64,000 nucleotides of DNA from Dyadobacter sp. MSC1_007 (GCF_023667495.1 NZ_JAMOZL010000001.1:1-64000), one strand, 5' to 3'. Counted from the first letter of the stretch, positions 50,223 to 59,709 are shown. The notes: generated by a model from the letters alone, not told the origin. A program made the numbers and translations.

Positions 50223-51473
50223 ATGAAAAGAGTAGTTGTTACCGGTCTGGGGGTGATTTCCCCGCTGGGGAACTCTGTGGATGAGTTCTGGCAAAATATT
50301 GTAAATGGTAAAAGCGGTGCTGCCACCATTACGAAAATGGATGTTTCCAAATTCAAAACACAGTTCGGCTGCGAAGTGAAAAACTTCAACCCCGAAGAGT
50401 ATATCGAGAAGAAGGAACTCAAAAAGTTCGACTTGCATACCCAATATGCGATTGCAGCATCGGACACTGCAATCAAAGATGCTGGATTGGACTTTGCAAA
50501 TATCGATATTGAAGACCGGTATGATATGGGCGTGATCTGGGCAACCGGCAACGGCGGAATGGGAACATTCGAAGATCAGTTGCTCGAATTCCACGCTTCC
50601 AACGGAGTGCCGCGTTTCAGCCCTTTCTTTATTCCTAAGATGATCGTGGATATCGCTGCCGGTGTAATCTCTATTCGTCACAAGCTCCATGGGCCTAATT
50701 ACTGTACCGTTTCGGCCTGCGCGTCGTCCAACACAGCGTTGATCAGCGCATTCGACACCATTCGGATGGGTAAGGCTAAGCTGATGGTGGCCGGCGGTTC
50801 GGAAGCTGCGATCATTTATTCTGCATTAGGCGGTTTCAGTGCGGCACAGGCACTTTCGAAAAGAAATGACTCTCCCGAAACAGCGTCGCGGCCGTTTGAT
50901 AAAGATCGTGATGGTTTTGTGATGGGAGAAGGTGCGGCGGCATTGATCCTGGAAGACCTGGAATATGCCAAAGCAAGAGGTGCTAAAATTTATGCAGAAA
51001 TCGTGGGCGGCGGTATGGCGGCGGACGCTTACCACCTTACCGGAACGCCTCCGGATGGAATGGGCGCTGCATTGGGTATGACCAAGGCGTTGAAAGAAGC
51101 CGGCATTACACCCGACCAGATTGACTACGTGAATGCACATGCCACATCCACAGGATTGGGCGATATGAGCGAATTGCATGGAATGAAGACCGTATTCGGC
51201 GACCATCCGGTAGCGATCAGCGCCACCAAATCGATGACAGGTCACTTGCTCGGTGCGGCGGGGGCCATTGAAAGTATCGTTTGTGCTTTGGCTGTTCAGA
51301 ACGACATCATTCCGGGCACGATCAATACCGAAAATCTCGATGAGGCAATTCCCGAAGGTATGAATATCGTGTTGGGTAAGTCACTCAACCAGACTGTAAA
51401 TTATGCGCTGAACAACACCTTCGGATTCGGTGGCCATACAGCCACTTCGATCTTCAAAAAATATACTGAGTAA
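50223..51473 (+). CDS. fabF: Beta-ketoacyl-ACP synthase II-type condensing enzyme
   Basis: A 416-residue thiolase-fold enzyme that condenses acyl-ACP with malonyl-ACP. Catalytic Cys166 (VSACASSN), His306 (VNAHATST), Lys336 and His341 (ATKSMTGHLLGAAG), and a FGFGGHTAT end block are all present. An ACP gene, which usually precedes fabF, is absent here, so this may be a second copy with a special lipid or secondary role. It follows the SDR-DUF2798 pair on the same strand and converges with the HAD phosphatase gene. Confidence 0.94.
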   Translation: MKRVVVTGLGVISPLGNSVDEFWQNIVNGKSGAATITKMDVSKFKTQFGCEVKNFNPEEYIEKKELKKFDLHTQYAIAASDTAIKDAGLDFANIDIEDRYDMGVIWATGNGGMGTFEDQLLEFHASNGVPRFSPFFIPKMIVDIAAGVISIRHKLHGPNYCTVSACASSNTALISAFDTIRMGKAKLMVAGGSEAAIIYSALGGFSAAQALSKRNDSPETASRPFDKDRDGFVMGEGAAALILEDLEYAKARGAKIYAEIVGGGMAADAYHLTGTPPDGMGAALGMTKALKEAGITPDQIDYVNAHATSTGLGDMSELHGMKTVFGDHPVAISATKSMTGHLLGAAGAIESIVCALAVQNDIIPGTINTENLDEAIPEGMNIVLGKSLNQTVNYALNNTFGFGGHTATSIFKKYTE

Positions 51474-51491
51474 GGGAATTTTTACTCGGTA
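51464..51491. terminator. Hairpin overlapping both convergent stop codons
   Basis: TACTGAGTAA (51464-51473) and TTACTCGGTA (51482-51491) pair with one mismatch across 8 bases; the fabF TAA lies in one arm and the phosphatase stop in the other. Confidence 0.5.
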
Positions 51492-52279
51492 ATTTCTGAA
51501 AGGATTTCAACTACCCCGTTTTCATCGTTGCTTTTAGCGATGAAACGGGCTATTTTTTTGATGTCCGGATGCGCATTGGCCATTGCGTAAGAGTAATGCG
51601 CCTTTCCGAGCATTTCAAGGTCATTCAAATAGTCGCCGAACACCATTGTCTGGTCGCGGGTAACATTGAATTTTTCCTGCAAAACCTCCATTGCGCGGCC
51701 TTTGTTGGCTTTTTTATGGGAAATGTCCAGCCATATCGGTCCTGAAACCTTCACCTGCAGATCAGCCTCATACTTTTTATAATGCGGATAACTGTTCACT
51801 TCTGAGCCGGCCAAATCGCAAAGCGTGAACTTTAAAAACTGATCGTCCCGAATTTCCAGAAGATCTTCCACGATCTCATAGCGTTCAAAATAGAGTTTCA
51901 GGTGGTTGATAAACTCGGGTTCATCGTTTTCCACATAAGCTTTTTTCTTTCCGCAAATAATAGGGTAAGTGTCGGCGATATTTCTTGAAATCGATATTAG
52001 CTCACGCGCAATGTCCTGATCCATAGCTTGAACATGGATTTCTTCATCCCGAAAAACGACGTAACTGCCGTTTTCAGCTGCAAAAATCACTTCATCCTTT
52101 ACTGCATCGAGGGTTTTGGCAAGATTAAAATACTGACGTCCGCTGGCTGCCACGAAGATGATGCCATGGTCTTTTAATTTCTTAAAAACAGGAAAAAACG
52201 ATTCATGGATTTCGTGTTTGGAATTGAGAAGCGTACCGTCCATATCGGTAGCCACCAGCCGAATGTCAGAAAAAGTCAT
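51482..52279 (-). CDS. Cof-type HAD-IIB family phosphatase
   Basis: A 265-residue HAD hydrolase. Motif I DMDGTLL (Asp12 nucleophile, Asp14), motif II Ser in VAASGRQYF, a type IIB cap domain in the middle, and motif IV GDYLNDLEML. The lysine of motif III lies in KKANKGRAM. Such proteins dephosphorylate sugar phosphates, flavin precursors or pyridoxal phosphate. It is convergent with fabF. Confidence 0.93.
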   Translation of the reverse strand: MTFSDIRLVATDMDGTLLNSKHEIHESFFPVFKKLKDHGIIFVAASGRQYFNLAKTLDAVKDEVIFAAENGSYVVFRDEEIHVQAMDQDIARELISISRNIADTYPIICGKKKAYVENDEPEFINHLKLYFERYEIVEDLLEIRDDQFLKFTLCDLAGSEVNSYPHYKKYEADLQVKVSGPIWLDISHKKANKGRAMEVLQEKFNVTRDQTMVFGDYLNDLEMLGKAHYSYAMANAHPDIKKIARFIAKSNDENGVVEILSEITE

Positions 52280-52444
52280 ACTTGATTAAATATTGCCTTA
52301 TTAAGCAAGTGAAATAAGCCTGGTAAGGTTCCGGTTTATCCGATTTTTTAGAATAACTGATGCAGCGCCCTTCGTCGCGAACCCGGTTGCATTTTTTGCT
52401 GTTTCAAAATCAGGTTCCTTCGACATCACAATCACTCCAGTCTG

Positions 52445-53344
52445 ATGAAGTTTTCTAAATACTACCTTACCGCATTCATTTCATTCGTCATCTGGGGCTT
52501 TTTCAGTTTAGCCCTCAAACCATTGAAAGCATACCCTTCGCTGGATATTCTTTTTTACCGCGTGTTTATGTGTGCGGCCGTCATGGGCGTGATCAGCCTT
52601 TTGGTGCGGGTTAAAGTGTTGAAGGAAAGCATTGCGACATTCAAAGCAATGCCGCCGGCTCGGAAACGGCAGGTTGCATTGCTGACATTAAGCGGCGGTG
52701 TGCTGCTCACGGCCAACTGGTTTTTCTTCATTTACGTGATGAACCACATCAGCGTTAAAGCTGCATCGTTCGCCTATCTCGTTTGCCCGATCATGACGAC
52801 GGTGATCGCGTTTTTTGTATTGAATGAGAAGCTTAGCAAATGGCAATGGAGCGCAGTGTTGTTGAGTGTTGTCAGTTGTATTCTCCTTTCATTCAATAAT
52901 ATAGCTGATATTTTGTACAGCCTCATTGTTGCGGCTTCGTATGCATTCTATCTTGTGAGCCAGCGGAAAAACACGGGGATCGACAAGTTTTTCGTACTTA
53001 CGATCCAGATCATATTTTCGGCATTGCTGCTCCTGCCGTTTTATCCAAAATACAGTGCTGCCCTGCCCACTGAGCTTTCATTTTACGTCCTGATAACTCT
53101 GATCGCCGTCGTGTTCACGATAATCCCGCTTTTTATGAACCTCTATGCATTGCAGGGTGTCACGTCGTCGACGATGGGTATTTTATTGTATATCAATCCA
53201 TTGATGAATTTTGCGATCGCATTGTTTTACTTCCATGAACCGATTAACGCGATCCAGGTCATTGCCTATTCGCTGATCCTCCTATCGATCATCGTCTTCA
53301 ACGAACGGTTTATCTTCGGCAGGGGACGCGCCGCCGTGGCCTGA
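52445..53344 (+). CDS. RarD-like EamA family transporter
   Basis: A 299-residue membrane protein with ten predicted spans in two EamA halves. The opening (FVIWGFFSLALKPLKAYPSL, then DILFYRV) and NWFFFIYVMNHISVKAASFAYLV split over 96-118 match RarD-type permeases. The substrate is unknown. Its last 63 bases overlap the 3' end of the minus-strand methyltransferase gene. Confidence 0.88.
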   Translation: MKFSKYYLTAFISFVIWGFFSLALKPLKAYPSLDILFYRVFMCAAVMGVISLLVRVKVLKESIATFKAMPPARKRQVALLTLSGGVLLTANWFFFIYVMNHISVKAASFAYLVCPIMTTVIAFFVLNEKLSKWQWSAVLLSVVSCILLSFNNIADILYSLIVAASYAFYLVSQRKNTGIDKFFVLTIQIIFSALLLLPFYPKYSAALPTELSFYVLITLIAVVFTIIPLFMNLYALQGVTSSTMGILLYINPLMNFAIALFYFHEPINAIQVIAYSLILLSIIVFNERFIFGRGRAAVA

Positions 53345-53968
53345 CCTGCGGTAGGCTGCCGAGTAGATGAAGCGACCGAAAAAGTAGCTTTCCGATGCTG
53401 GTTCGAAGTTATGTTTGCTAAAAAGTTGCTGCATATCAGGTAATCGATCGGCTTCCACATCGCTGATATTTTTGAAAAACACATACATGGACCGAAGCAA
53501 TGCTTTTTGCCAAAAACGGTTGATGCCTTCGTCAATGTGAAAATCCGTAAAAAGCCATAGTCCTTGTCGTGAGAGCATCGCATTCAGTTTTTGAAATACC
53601 TGGATGGTGCGCTTCCGACTGAAGTTATCGAAAAGGAATGGCGTCATAATCGCGTCATATTCGGCTGGCGCATTGTAATCTTCAATGGCGGTGTGCATAA
53701 ATGTGACCCGGTTGGCCTTGCAATCTTTTTTCCGTGCGAGATCGAGCATATTTGAAGAAATTTCCACGTAATCAATGTTTAGACCGGTTGGGTAAACCCT
53801 TGCTATTTCTTCCAGTATCCAGCCCGTTCCACCTCCCACGATGAGCATACGTGCGGGCGTTGTTATGAACGGCAGAATCGACTGCTGCGCACGGACAATC
53901 GATTTGCCGAAGACCATTCGGCTCAGCTTATCGTAAATTCTGGCGATGCGGTCATAGTTGTTCAGCAT
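53282..53968 (-). CDS. Class I SAM-dependent methyltransferase
   Basis: A 228-residue methyltransferase. MLIVGGGTGWILEEIARVYP holds the glycine-rich SAM motif, followed by IDYVEISSNML, TAIEDYNAP and LLSRQGLW-like post-motif blocks. It has no close resemblance to a family of known substrate. It starts three bases after the stop of the UbiA-like gene, so the pair is probably cotranscribed; a methylated prenyl-quinone or lipid is a possible product (inference). Its 3' end runs 63 bases into the convergent RarD-like gene. Confidence 0.85.
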   Translation of the reverse strand: MLNNYDRIARIYDKLSRMVFGKSIVRAQQSILPFITTPARMLIVGGGTGWILEEIARVYPTGLNIDYVEISSNMLDLARKKDCKANRVTFMHTAIEDYNAPAEYDAIMTPFLFDNFSRKRTIQVFQKLNAMLSRQGLWLFTDFHIDEGINRFWQKALLRSMYVFFKNISDVEADRLPDMQQLFSKHNFEPASESYFFGRFIYSAAYRRSGHGGASPAEDKPFVEDDDR

Positions 53969-53971
53969 AGC

Positions 53972-54901
53972 TCAATGCAGTAATGCGGAATGATGTACAA
54001 AAACGCTCCCTGCTATTCCGCAAAGCGCTTTCACCAGCAAAAGTCCGTCGATCACAATGAGATAAAATAAAATGCTTTGCCGCCTTTGCAGTGAAAAAGC
54101 CACTATCAGCAAACAAACGAACGGTATCATATTCAGAGCGATGGTTGTAATACCAAAACCCCTGTAACTGGCAAACGTGAGCAACGAAATCAGCCCGACC
54201 ACCAGAAGCGGCACCAGTACGTAATAGATTGTGTTTCGCAACCCCATTCGAACGGCGAAAGTTTTCAATTGAATGTTCGCATCGTCGTCATAATCCTTCA
54301 TATCGAACATAATGGCGTTGACAGTGCAGAACATCCAGTTTTTGGCAAAAAGCCACAGCATCATAATGGGTTCGGTCACAGTCACGCCCTGCTCGATCCG
54401 TAATGCTGCTATCGGGAAAAGGTTCACGCAGCCCGCCCACACATACCCGATCACAAACGCTTTCAGCCAGCCCGTTCGTCTCAGGTTTAACGAGATAATG
54501 GATTTTGGTAGTAAACCATAATATAAAATCGCCGCGAGCGGAATAGTAATAAGCAATAGCCAGTAGTAAAACGGCAAATGCAGGATCGAATGAAAGTTTT
54601 CAAGCAAATACCAGCTGGCCAGCGCTGTACAAAAGATGAATAGAAGTAACTGGCTCAATCGTACAAAACGATAATGAAGCCTATACCATTCTGTCCTCGG
54701 ATTGGTCGAAACCTTCGGGGCCACGGGCCCGGAGTACGCAAAGGTGTAATAGAAAACGGTGGTGCAAAAAAGGAGCGCATAATATACCGGCGAATTGAGC
54801 GGAACATTCAGCTGAAAAGCGGTTTCGAGGGATAGTGCCACCGCCAGCAGACCGACGAAATAGTTGGCAAAAAATATAAATGCGATAATCCTGTTCAGCA
54901 T
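53972..54901 (-). CDS. UbiA-like membrane protein, first aspartate motif missing
   Basis: A 309-residue membrane protein with about eight spans. The second UbiA-type motif is clear (FDMKDYDDDANIQLKTFAVR, about 199-218). The first motif (NDxxDxxxD), which binds the prenyl diphosphate-magnesium in active enzymes, is not found in the first half, where only TNPRTEWYRLHY appears in its place. The protein may have lost prenyltransfer or use another mechanism. It is cotranscribed with the methyltransferase. Confidence 0.72.
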   Translation of the reverse strand: MLNRIIAFIFFANYFVGLLAVALSLETAFQLNVPLNSPVYYALLFCTTVFYYTFAYSGPVAPKVSTNPRTEWYRLHYRFVRLSQLLLFIFCTALASWYLLENFHSILHLPFYYWLLLITIPLAAILYYGLLPKSIISLNLRRTGWLKAFVIGYVWAGCVNLFPIAALRIEQGVTVTEPIMMLWLFAKNWMFCTVNAIMFDMKDYDDDANIQLKTFAVRMGLRNTIYYVLVPLLVVGLISLLTFASYRGFGITTIALNMIPFVCLLIVAFSLQRRQSILFYLIVIDGLLLVKALCGIAGSVFVHHSALLH

Positions 54902-55046
54902 ATCTGCCTGTTAGCCAGCGCCCGGTAGGATCGGTATGCCGGAATAATATAATTAAAATATCAATTTAGAATTTTTTAAGAGCGTAAGAAAACCATCATC
55001 GCTATTTCCTACATTAGAAATCAATACTTCTTAAACCACCAATTTC

Positions 55047-56612
55047 ATGAAAAAAATCTATTTGATCCTGAGCCTTTATCTTTCTTGCCAGGCCGGCTTT
55101 GTATTTGCACAAAGTAGAGACCTTGTCGGGAAAGACCCTATTGTGGAGAACATAGTCAAAGAGGCGACGGAAAATTCACAACTTGAAAAACTGGCGCATG
55201 AATTAATGGACGTGATCGGCCCCAGGCTCGTCGGTTCACCACAAATGCAGCAGGCGCACGAGTGGGCTGTTGCCAAATACAAGGGCTGGAATATCACTGC
55301 AAAAAACGAAAAATGGGGCGAATGGCGCGGCTGGGAACGCGGCGTGTCGCATATTGACATGGTAGCGCCGCGCGTGAAGTCACTCGAAGGAATGCAACTG
55401 GCATGGAGCCCGGGAACAGGCGGAAAGACGGTTACCGGGGACGTAGTTATCCTGCCCGATGTTGCGGATTCCGTTGCTTTTCAAAAATGGCTACCTTCTG
55501 CAAAAGGTAAATTTGTGATGATCAGCATGAACCAGCCAACCGGGCGGCCTGACTATAACTGGCAGGAGTTCGGGACAAAAGAGTCATTTGAAAAAATGAA
55601 AAAAGAACGTGATGCGCAGACAGAAGCCTGGACGAACCGTTTGAAAAAGAGTGGTTATACATCGCGTACGTTGCCAGTCGCATTGGAAAAAGCTGGTGCG
55701 GCGGGCGTAGTAATGTCCTATTGGTCAAAGGGTTTTGGTGCGAATAAAATATTTGGGGCTTATACCAAAACGGTCCCTACCGTTGATATTTCGCTGGAAG
55801 ATTATGGCCTGCTTTACCGTTTGGCCGAATCGGGTCATACGCCCAAAATCAGTCTGCGCGCCGACGCCAGGGAAACAGGCGTGAGCCAGACTTTTAACAC
55901 AATTGGCGAAATCAGAGGCACAGAAAAACCAAACGAATATGTGATCCTTTCCGCGCATTTCGACTCTTGGGATGGCGGCAGCGGGGCAACCGACAATGGT
56001 ACCGGCACGCTGGTAATGATGGAAGCCATGCGGATCCTGAAAAAAGTCTATCCAAATCCAAAGAGGACCATTTTAGTCGGGCACTGGGGAAGTGAGGAAC
56101 AAGGTCTGAATGGCTCCCGCGCATTTGTGGAAGACCATCCGGAAATCATTCAGAATATACAGGCTGTTTTTAACCAGGATAACGGCACGGGACGGGTGGT
56201 TAACCTTTCCGGCCAGGGATTTTTGAATTCCTACGAATACCTGACCCGCTGGCTGGCCAAAGTTCCGGAGGCGATCAAGACGCCGATTGAAACCCGTTTT
56301 CCGGGAGCACCAGGTGCTGGTGGATCGGATTTCGCCTCTTTTGTAGCGGCGGGAGCTCCTGCGTTTTCATTGAGCTCGCTGAACTGGTCATACGGGACTT
56401 ATACCTGGCATACCAATCGCGATACGTACGACAAAATTGTTTTCGACGATGTGCGCAGTAATGCGATCCTGGCCGCGATAATGGCTTATCAGGCTAGCGA
56501 AGATCCTGCAAAAACATCCCGCGAGAAAAGCATATTACCTATAGACGCAAAAGGCAATCCGGCTGCCTGGCCGGAACCGCGTAAACCGACCCGAAGAGGC
56601 GGACTGGATTAA
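55047..56612 (+). CDS. M28 family zinc aminopeptidase, exported
   Basis: A 521-residue protein (signal 1-21, ending VFAQ). A PA-type insertion domain lies about 100-280. The M28 catalytic domain has His304 and Asp316 (SAHFDSWDGGSGATDNGTG), catalytic Glu350 with Glu351 (WGSEEQGLNGS), Asp378 (NQDNG) and His455 (YTWHTNRDTYD), a full di-zinc set. It resembles carboxypeptidase Q-like and bacterial leucyl/arginyl aminopeptidases. It probably digests peptides outside the cytoplasm. It ends in a terminator. Confidence 0.93.
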   Translation: MKKIYLILSLYLSCQAGFVFAQSRDLVGKDPIVENIVKEATENSQLEKLAHELMDVIGPRLVGSPQMQQAHEWAVAKYKGWNITAKNEKWGEWRGWERGVSHIDMVAPRVKSLEGMQLAWSPGTGGKTVTGDVVILPDVADSVAFQKWLPSAKGKFVMISMNQPTGRPDYNWQEFGTKESFEKMKKERDAQTEAWTNRLKKSGYTSRTLPVALEKAGAAGVVMSYWSKGFGANKIFGAYTKTVPTVDISLEDYGLLYRLAESGHTPKISLRADARETGVSQTFNTIGEIRGTEKPNEYVILSAHFDSWDGGSGATDNGTGTLVMMEAMRILKKVYPNPKRTILVGHWGSEEQGLNGSRAFVEDHPEIIQNIQAVFNQDNGTGRVVNLSGQGFLNSYEYLTRWLAKVPEAIKTPIETRFPGAPGAGGSDFASFVAAGAPAFSLSSLNWSYGTYTWHTNRDTYDKIVFDDVRSNAILAAIMAYQASEDPAKTSREKSILPIDAKGNPAAWPEPRKPTRRGGLD

Positions 56613-56635
56613 TATCTCGATTAACCCCATTATTG

Positions 56636-56668
56636 AAAGCAAAGGCATATATTGTCTTTGCTTTTTTT
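56636..56668 (+). terminator. Rho-independent terminator
   Basis: AAAGCAAAG (56636-56644) pairs exactly with CTTTGCTTT (56656-56664), then T to 56668. It separates the M28 gene from the leucyl aminopeptidase gene, whose ATG is 23 bases later. Confidence 0.85.
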
Positions 56669-56690
56669 GTTGAACCGAATTCTGAATACA

Positions 56691-58088
56691 ATGCAAATAG
56701 AAATCATACAAGAGCCTGACGAGGAGATTTTAATCATCAGACCATTCGAACAAGGTTCCGAGCCTGGCAACCAGGAAATGTTTAAAGCTGAAAAGGGTGA
56801 ATTGTGGTGGTATTCGTCGAAAGAGCTCTGGTTGGGATTAGGGAAAACGCCGAAGTTACCCGCTGTTACCAAAATTTTCCGGTCGCTGTTTTTCAAAAGA
56901 AAAGACCGCTGGCCAGGGCACATTACGCTCGACGCTCGCGGTCGCACGGCCGAATGGGTCGGCAATGCCGTGAATGGCGTTGTTTTGGGCGGTTATGACC
57001 TCCAATTATATAAGACCGAGCCAAAGCCTGTCAGTGATTTCTTCAAAACGGGCACCCTAAGTATTGTGGCCGATACAGCTTCGGAAGTCGGGCAGTCTGC
57101 TGAAACGGCTCAAAAAACGGCCGGGGTACAAATGCGGATCATGGATCTGATGAATGCACCTTCCAATTATAAAACGCCGGAAATATTGGGAGAATGGGCA
57201 AAGTCTTCTTCGCTCGAAAATGGTTATTCGGTGGAGGTACTTCATAAGGAAGAGCTGGAAAAACAGGGTATGCATGCATTGCTGGCGGTCAGCAAAGGAA
57301 GTGAAGCTCCGCCGGTGATGATTATTTCAGAATATAAACCCGAAAAATATACTAAGACTGTTGCATTGGTAGGGAAGGGCGTCACATTTGATACGGGAGG
57401 TATTTCCATCAAGACTTCGGCGAATATGCATTTGATGAAAAGCGATATGGGCGGAGCTGCGGCAGTATTAGGAGCTATCGAACTGGCCGCACAGCTTCAA
57501 ATTCCGGTGCGGATCGTCGGTATTATTCCTTCGACAGAAAACAGTGTCGACGGAGCAGCTATGAAACCCGGCGACGTAATAGGATCGTATTCAGGCAAAA
57601 CCATTGAAGTGATCGATACCGACGCCGAGGGGAGGCTCATTCTGGCCGATGGTCTGCATTATGCGGTGAAGCATTTTCAGCCGGATGTCCTTATCGACCT
57701 GGCTACGTTGACCGGCAGCGTCATCCAGACGCTTGGTTACGAAGCCGCGGGCCTTTTTACCCCCAATGACGACCTGGCTCATGAACTGATCAATGCTGCC
57801 GACCAAACGGGTGAGCGGCTGTGGCGTTTACCCGTTTGGGATGAATATAAGGAGGAGATCAGTTCGGATATTGCCGATGTGAAAAACTACCACGGAAAGC
57901 CGCTGGCAGGGGCCATTGTCGCTGCCAAGTTTCTGGAATTCTTTACTGAAAACCATCCTGCCTGGGCACATCTCGATATCGCCGGAACGGCCTTCGGTGA
58001 CACGGAATTCGCTCCTGGCAGGGCGGGGACAGCTTATGGCGTACGCTTGCTTGTCAAATATCTGACGGTGCTTTCGCAATCGTCATAG
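56691..58088 (+). CDS. Leucyl aminopeptidase (M17)
   Basis: A 465-residue two-metal aminopeptidase. Zinc ligands Lys229 and Asp234 (VGKGVTFDTGG), Asp252, Asp311 and Glu313 with catalytic Arg315 (DTDAEGRLILADGL) are all visible; the N-terminal 150 residues are the usual alpha/beta domain. The longer frame starts at TTG 56652 inside the preceding terminator; the ATG at 56691 (MQIEIIQEPDEE) is preferred. Cytoplasmic, it turns over peptides. Confidence 0.94.
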   Translation: MQIEIIQEPDEEILIIRPFEQGSEPGNQEMFKAEKGELWWYSSKELWLGLGKTPKLPAVTKIFRSLFFKRKDRWPGHITLDARGRTAEWVGNAVNGVVLGGYDLQLYKTEPKPVSDFFKTGTLSIVADTASEVGQSAETAQKTAGVQMRIMDLMNAPSNYKTPEILGEWAKSSSLENGYSVEVLHKEELEKQGMHALLAVSKGSEAPPVMIISEYKPEKYTKTVALVGKGVTFDTGGISIKTSANMHLMKSDMGGAAAVLGAIELAAQLQIPVRIVGIIPSTENSVDGAAMKPGDVIGSYSGKTIEVIDTDAEGRLILADGLHYAVKHFQPDVLIDLATLTGSVIQTLGYEAAGLFTPNDDLAHELINAADQTGERLWRLPVWDEYKEEISSDIADVKNYHGKPLAGAIVAAKFLEFFTENHPAWAHLDIAGTAFGDTEFAPGRAGTAYGVRLLVKYLTVLSQSS

Positions 58089-58143
58089 TATTCATTATTA
58101 AATAAATGTAAATGGAGGGGCCTAAATTTAACCTGGGCTTTTC

Positions 58144-58173
58144 TTGCTAAACTGGTAGTATTTGCTAGATTTG
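58144..58173 (+). promoter_or_regulatory. Bacteroidota-type promoter for the ATP-grasp gene
   Basis: TTG (58144-58146), 19 bases, then TAGATTTG (58166-58173) is an exact match to the consensus; the predicted start near 58180 leaves a 5' leader of about 22 bases. Confidence 0.7.
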
Positions 58174-58202
58174 AGAAGCTACTTTCCACCAAATCTTTTT
58201 TT

Positions 58203-59417
58203 ATGTCCCGAACTCTAACTTTTCTCTGCATTTCGACATACTTCAAAGGCAACGATTTTCTCAGGGCATTGAAAGACGCCGGTAACCGTGTGTTTTTGAT
58301 TACAGCCAAAAAACTGGAAAACAAACCGTGGGCCCGGGAAGCCGTGGACGAATTTTTCTATGTGGAGGAAGATGAGGATGGAATCTATAATATGAATGAG
58401 ATCATAACCGGTCTCGCATATGTAATGCGTACACGCCCGATCGACCGCGTGGTGGCGCTCGATGATTTTGATGTTGAAAAAGCGGCACATATCCGCGAAT
58501 ATTTCCGGATTCCCGGGATGGGACAAACCACCGGAAGGTATTTCAGGGACAAACTGGCCATGCGCACCAAGGCACAGGAATCCGGCATTTTAGTGCCTGG
58601 TTTTTCAGGCCTGTTCAATGACGACGAAATTAACCGCTTTATCGAAAAATATCCGGGCCCGTGGATGATCAAACCGCGCTCTGAAGCCTCGGCGACCGGC
58701 ATACAAAAATTGGCTACCGCGGAAGAGCTTTGGAATACGATTCACGAGCTCGGTGACAAGCGCCACGCCTATCTGGTAGAACAATACAAACCGGGCGACG
58801 TTTATCACGTGGATTCTATTTCTTATAACGGAATAGTGATATTCTCCTGGAATAGCAAATACCTAGCGCCGCCTTTCGACGTGGCGCACGGAGGGGGTAT
58901 ATTCCGATCGGTCACTGTTCCTTTCGACTCTTCAGAAGAACATGCATTGCAGACATTAGCGGTGGATTTGCTGAAAGCTTTCGGGCTGAAACACAGCGCG
59001 TCTCATACGGAGGTGATCCGCTGCCACGACGACGGTAAATACTACTTTCTGGAGACTTCTTCACGTGTTGGCGGTGCAAACTTGTCGGAAATGGTGGAAG
59101 CGTCGTCCGGCATCAATTTATGGAAGGAATGGGCTAAAATGGAAACAGCAGAGGCAAAAGGCAACAACTATAAGTTGCCGCCTGTAAGAAAGGAATATTC
59201 CGGCATTATCATATCGCTTGCCCGCCAGGAATGGCCTGATTTATCTGTTTTTGATGATCCCGAGATTGTCTGGAGAATGGAGGAGCCACACCATGTCGGA
59301 TTGGTTGTCAGATCCAAATCACGCGAACGGGTATTGGAACTGATGGATAAATACGCCGCTATCGTACAGAAGAAATACCACGCGTCCGCACCGGCCCCCA
59401 AAAGGCCTGCGCACTGA
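58203..59417 (+). CDS. ATP-grasp domain protein
   Basis: A 404-residue enzyme. An N-terminal Rossmann-like domain (1-110) is followed by the ATP-grasp fold: RDKLAMRTKAQESGI, PWMIKPRSEASATGIQKL (the ATP-binding Lys and loop), HAYLVEQYKPGDVYHVDSI split over 191-209, and FLETSSRVGGANLSEM (Glu/Asn metal ligands). It forms amide or peptide-type bonds by ATP-dependent carboxylate activation, but the substrate is not identifiable. It stands alone with its own promoter and terminator, so no partner genes suggest the pathway. Confidence 0.9.
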   Translation: MSRTLTFLCISTYFKGNDFLRALKDAGNRVFLITAKKLENKPWAREAVDEFFYVEEDEDGIYNMNEIITGLAYVMRTRPIDRVVALDDFDVEKAAHIREYFRIPGMGQTTGRYFRDKLAMRTKAQESGILVPGFSGLFNDDEINRFIEKYPGPWMIKPRSEASATGIQKLATAEELWNTIHELGDKRHAYLVEQYKPGDVYHVDSISYNGIVIFSWNSKYLAPPFDVAHGGGIFRSVTVPFDSSEEHALQTLAVDLLKAFGLKHSASHTEVIRCHDDGKYYFLETSSRVGGANLSEMVEASSGINLWKEWAKMETAEAKGNNYKLPPVRKEYSGIIISLARQEWPDLSVFDDPEIVWRMEEPHHVGLVVRSKSRERVLELMDKYAAIVQKKYHASAPAPKRPAH

Positions 59418-59438
59418 CATACAGGTTTTTATTTATTG

Positions 59439-59485
59439 AAAGCATTCAGGTTGTATTGATTGAAGTACAGTCTGAATGCTTTTTT
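59439..59485 (+). terminator. Rho-independent terminator of the ATP-grasp gene
   Basis: AAAGCATTCAG (59439-59449) pairs exactly with CTGAATGCTTT (59472-59482) across 22 bases and runs into six T. The ATG of the next small frame lies inside the 3' arm. Confidence 0.8.
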
Positions 59486-59709
59486 CCTACGGGCCTTACA
59501 AAGCCAGCACCTTTTTTTACTCCTATGCTGTTTTCGACGAAATATTCTCTGAACCACGATTCGAAAAAATTTATGAAGCCGTGGAAGGAAAAGTAACCAT
59601 AAAGCGAAAAGACAAAGAATACCTTATCACATTCGATTGCGAGGAAAAAGGTGGCAAACATATTACCGGGTTTTTCAAAGGGCCACTCAAACTGTATGAC
59701 GAAAAGTAG
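59476..59709 (+). CDS. Small hypothetical protein, possibly a remnant
   Basis: A 77-residue frame. The second half (EGKVTIKRKDKEYLITFDCE, then GFFKGPLKLYDEK) looks like real beta-rich protein, but the only ATG (59476) is within the arm of the ATP-grasp terminator and there is no promoter in the space left. It could be a gene remnant whose start was lost, or expressed from another start codon. No family is recognised. The 94-residue minus-strand frame covering it (59446-59730) looks less protein-like. Confidence 0.35.
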   Translation: MLFSYGPYKASTFFYSYAVFDEIFSEPRFEKIYEAVEGKVTIKRKDKEYLITFDCEEKGGKHITGFFKGPLKLYDEK

